A stretch of DNA of 17,677 nucleotides from an uncultured Collinsella sp. GTDB lineage: Bacteria; Actinomycetota; Coriobacteriia; Coriobacteriales; Coriobacteriaceae. The stretch is taken from assembly GCA_900554325.1 (NCBI GenBank), contig USHA01000042.1, forward strand, positions 1 to 17,677, in the 5' to 3' direction. Below, piece after piece: positions 16,859-17,677 of the stretch (within the stretch, counting starts at the first letter, position 1; each line of letters opens with the position of its first letter). A program made the translations under genes and the position numbers. The notes under the pieces are model-generated. The model ran no database searches. It was not told the origin of the DNA and worked only from the letters and a program-made list of their open reading frames with translations.

Positions 16859-17359
16859 TTAGAAATCATCGGGGGAGAGCGTATGGACGAACTCGTCGAA
16901 CTTCTCGAACTCCTGCTCGTCGTCAACCTCCTCGGCATGGGCAGAAACGGTACCCAGGCGATTCATGATGTCGTCCTCCACAAACATGGGGGCATTACTG
17001 CGCACGGCAAGGGCAATGGCGTCACTGGGGCGGGCGTCAATCTTGCGCTCGTCACCATCGACCAGCACGACAATCGTCGCATAGAACACCGGCGGCTCGG
17101 CACGAACGATCTCGATGCGCTCGAGCTTGGCGCCCAGGGCATCGACGGTGTCAAGCAGCAGGTCATGCGTTATCGGGCGCTCGGCGCGACCGCTATCGAT
17201 GCCACGGCTAATGGCCGCGGCCTCAAACGAGCCGGTCTGAATGGAAAGCGAACGCAGGGGTGCCGGCGAATCCGACTTGCCGCAGCGCTCACGAAGCACG
17301 ATAAGCGATGGCACGGGACCGGCGGCCATGACGATGGTCTCTATGTCGACACGAACCAT
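16859..17359 (-). CDS. Bifunctional nuclease family (DUF151) protein
   Basis: This 166-aa protein belongs to the BFN/DUF151 family, described in some organisms as having RNase and DNase activity. Family marks are VRVDIETIVMAAGPVPSLIVLRE at the N-terminus, the HDLLLDTVDALGAKLERIEI helix-strand near 65-84, FYATIVV near 92-98 and ARPSDAIALAVRSNAPMFV near 109-127. The C-terminal 30 residues are acidic (VDDEQEFEKFDEF). GGAGGTG lies 4 nt before the chosen ATG; the upstream in-frame ATG at 17407 is rejected. It heads the minus-strand series leading to typA. Confidence 0.9.
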   Translation of the reverse strand: MVRVDIETIVMAAGPVPSLIVLRERCGKSDSPAPLRSLSIQTGSFEAAAISRGIDSGRAERPITHDLLLDTVDALGAKLERIEIVRAEPPVFYATIVVLVDGDERKIDARPSDAIALAVRSNAPMFVEDDIMNRLGTVSAHAEEVDDEQEFEKFDEFVHTLSPDDF

Positions 17360-17416
17360 GGAACACCTCCGGTACGTAGCGGTTAACACGCGGCAGGGTC
17401 GCCGCATTGAATAGCT

Positions 17417-17446
17417 ATACTACCCAATCTTTCGCCCAGCACACAA
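17417..17446 (-). promoter_or_regulatory. Possible promoter of the DUF151 gene
   Basis: On the minus strand TTGTGT (17441-17446) and TAGTAT (17417-17422) are 18 bp apart. They lie about 58 nt before the start codon. The boxes match only moderately. Confidence 0.4.
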
Positions 17447-17450
17447 AACC

Positions 17451-17489
17451 AAAGTAGTTAATTTGGGACGGGGCTATTTTGACTACTTT
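17451..17489. repeat. Intergenic inverted repeat between the DUF151 gene and the tRNA terminator
   Basis: aaagtagt (17451-17458) and actacttt (17482-17489) are perfect 8-bp arms around a 23-nt centre containing gggacggggc. Partial pairing extends inwards. It lacks a T-run in the gene direction and resembles a dispersed intergenic palindrome. Confidence 0.5.
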
Positions 17490-17498
17490 TATCGATAA

Positions 17499-17529
17499 GA
17501 AAAAAGCCCCGAGGCAATGCCCCGGGGCT
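17499..17529 (-). terminator. Intrinsic terminator of the tRNA-Ala/tRNA-Ile unit
   Basis: On the minus strand agccccggggc pairs with gcctcggggct over 11 bp (one G-U) and is followed by TTTTTT. It begins 14 nt after the tRNA-Ile gene. Confidence 0.9.
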
Positions 17530-17542
17530 CTTAACGTTTTGA

Positions 17543-17620
17543 TGGTGGACCTGACAAGATTCGAACTTGTGACCTCCCGGTTATCAGCCGGACGCTCTAA
17601 CCAACTGAGCTACAGGTCCA
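17543..17620 (-). tRNA. tRNA-Ile(GAU)
   Basis: On the minus strand the gene starts TGGACCTGTAGCTCAG, has the anticodon stem-loop ccggctGATaaccgg, the T-arm acaagttcgaatcttgt, and ends AGGTCCA plus CCA. The anticodon GAU reads AUC and AUU. It lies 3 nt after a tRNA-Ala gene in the same direction. Confidence 0.96.
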
Positions 17621-17623
17621 TCA

Positions 17624-17677
17624 TGGTGGAGGTTAGGGGGATCGAACCCCTGACCTCAGGCTTGCAAAGCCCGCGCT
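17624..17677 (-). tRNA. tRNA-Ala(UGC), 5' part cut by the window edge
   Basis: The visible 54 nt on the minus strand include the anticodon stem-loop cgggcttTGCaagcctg (a G-U in the stem), the T-arm aggggttcgatcccct and the 3' end ending in CCA. The D-arm and 5' acceptor strand lie beyond the window. The anticodon UGC assigns alanine. Confidence 0.92.

Overview
The window looks like chromosomal DNA from a high-GC actinobacterium of the class Coriobacteriia, most likely Collinsella or a close relative. This is inferred from the high G+C, the mix of ATG and TTG starts behind strong GGAGG-type ribosome binding sites, the Zn-type S18, the gene order and the general look of the proteins. No database search was possible. 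Most of the sequence is ordinary core genome read from the minus strand.

Layout, left to right. (1) Positions 54-6367, minus strand: purA (adenylosuccinate synthetase), purD (GAR synthetase, TTG start), a Nudix ADP-ribose pyrophosphatase-like hydrolase, an ABC exporter half-transporter and a single-pass membrane protein of unknown function, ended by a strong intrinsic terminator. The purA-purD and Nudix-ABC gaps hold stem-loops. (2) Positions 6461-9865, minus strand: the classical replication/ribosome cluster rpsF-ssb-rpsR-rplI, with a promoter, leader hairpin and terminator, followed by dnaB. (3) Positions 10216-10527, plus strand: two tandem tRNA-Ser genes (GGA and CGA anticodons), each followed by its own terminator. 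(4) Positions 10563-11828: an accessory-looking cassette. A minus-strand gene for a 335-aa protein (AbiEi-like N-terminal half, PD-(D/E)XK/DUF559-like nuclease half) is bracketed by two 78-nt inverted repeats matching at 75 of 78 positions, and each repeat is itself a long palindrome. (5) Positions 11963-13906, plus strand: a TRIC/UPF0126-type membrane protein and an exported bactofilin-like ('polymer-forming') membrane protein, followed by REP-like palindromes. (6) Positions 13972-17359, minus strand: typA/bipA, an unrecognised acidic 149-aa protein, a small membrane protein and a bifunctional-nuclease-family (DUF151) protein. (7) Positions 17499-17677, minus strand: tRNA-Ala (cut by the window edge), tRNA-Ile and their terminator.

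Functionally, most of the window is housekeeping: purine synthesis, replication initiation and elongation (DnaB, SSB), ribosomal proteins, translation GTPase TypA and tRNAs. The part most worth a second look is the cassette in region 4. It combines a defence-like nuclease gene, near-identical inverted palindromic repeats, an 18-bp operator-like palindrome in the gene's upstream region and a position next to tRNA genes. Together these suggest a small mobile, invertible or self-regulated unit. This is inference: no transposase, recombinase or clean target-site duplication is visible. Several smaller RNA-structure candidates (purA-purD leader, rpsF leader, Nudix-ABC gap) are also reported.
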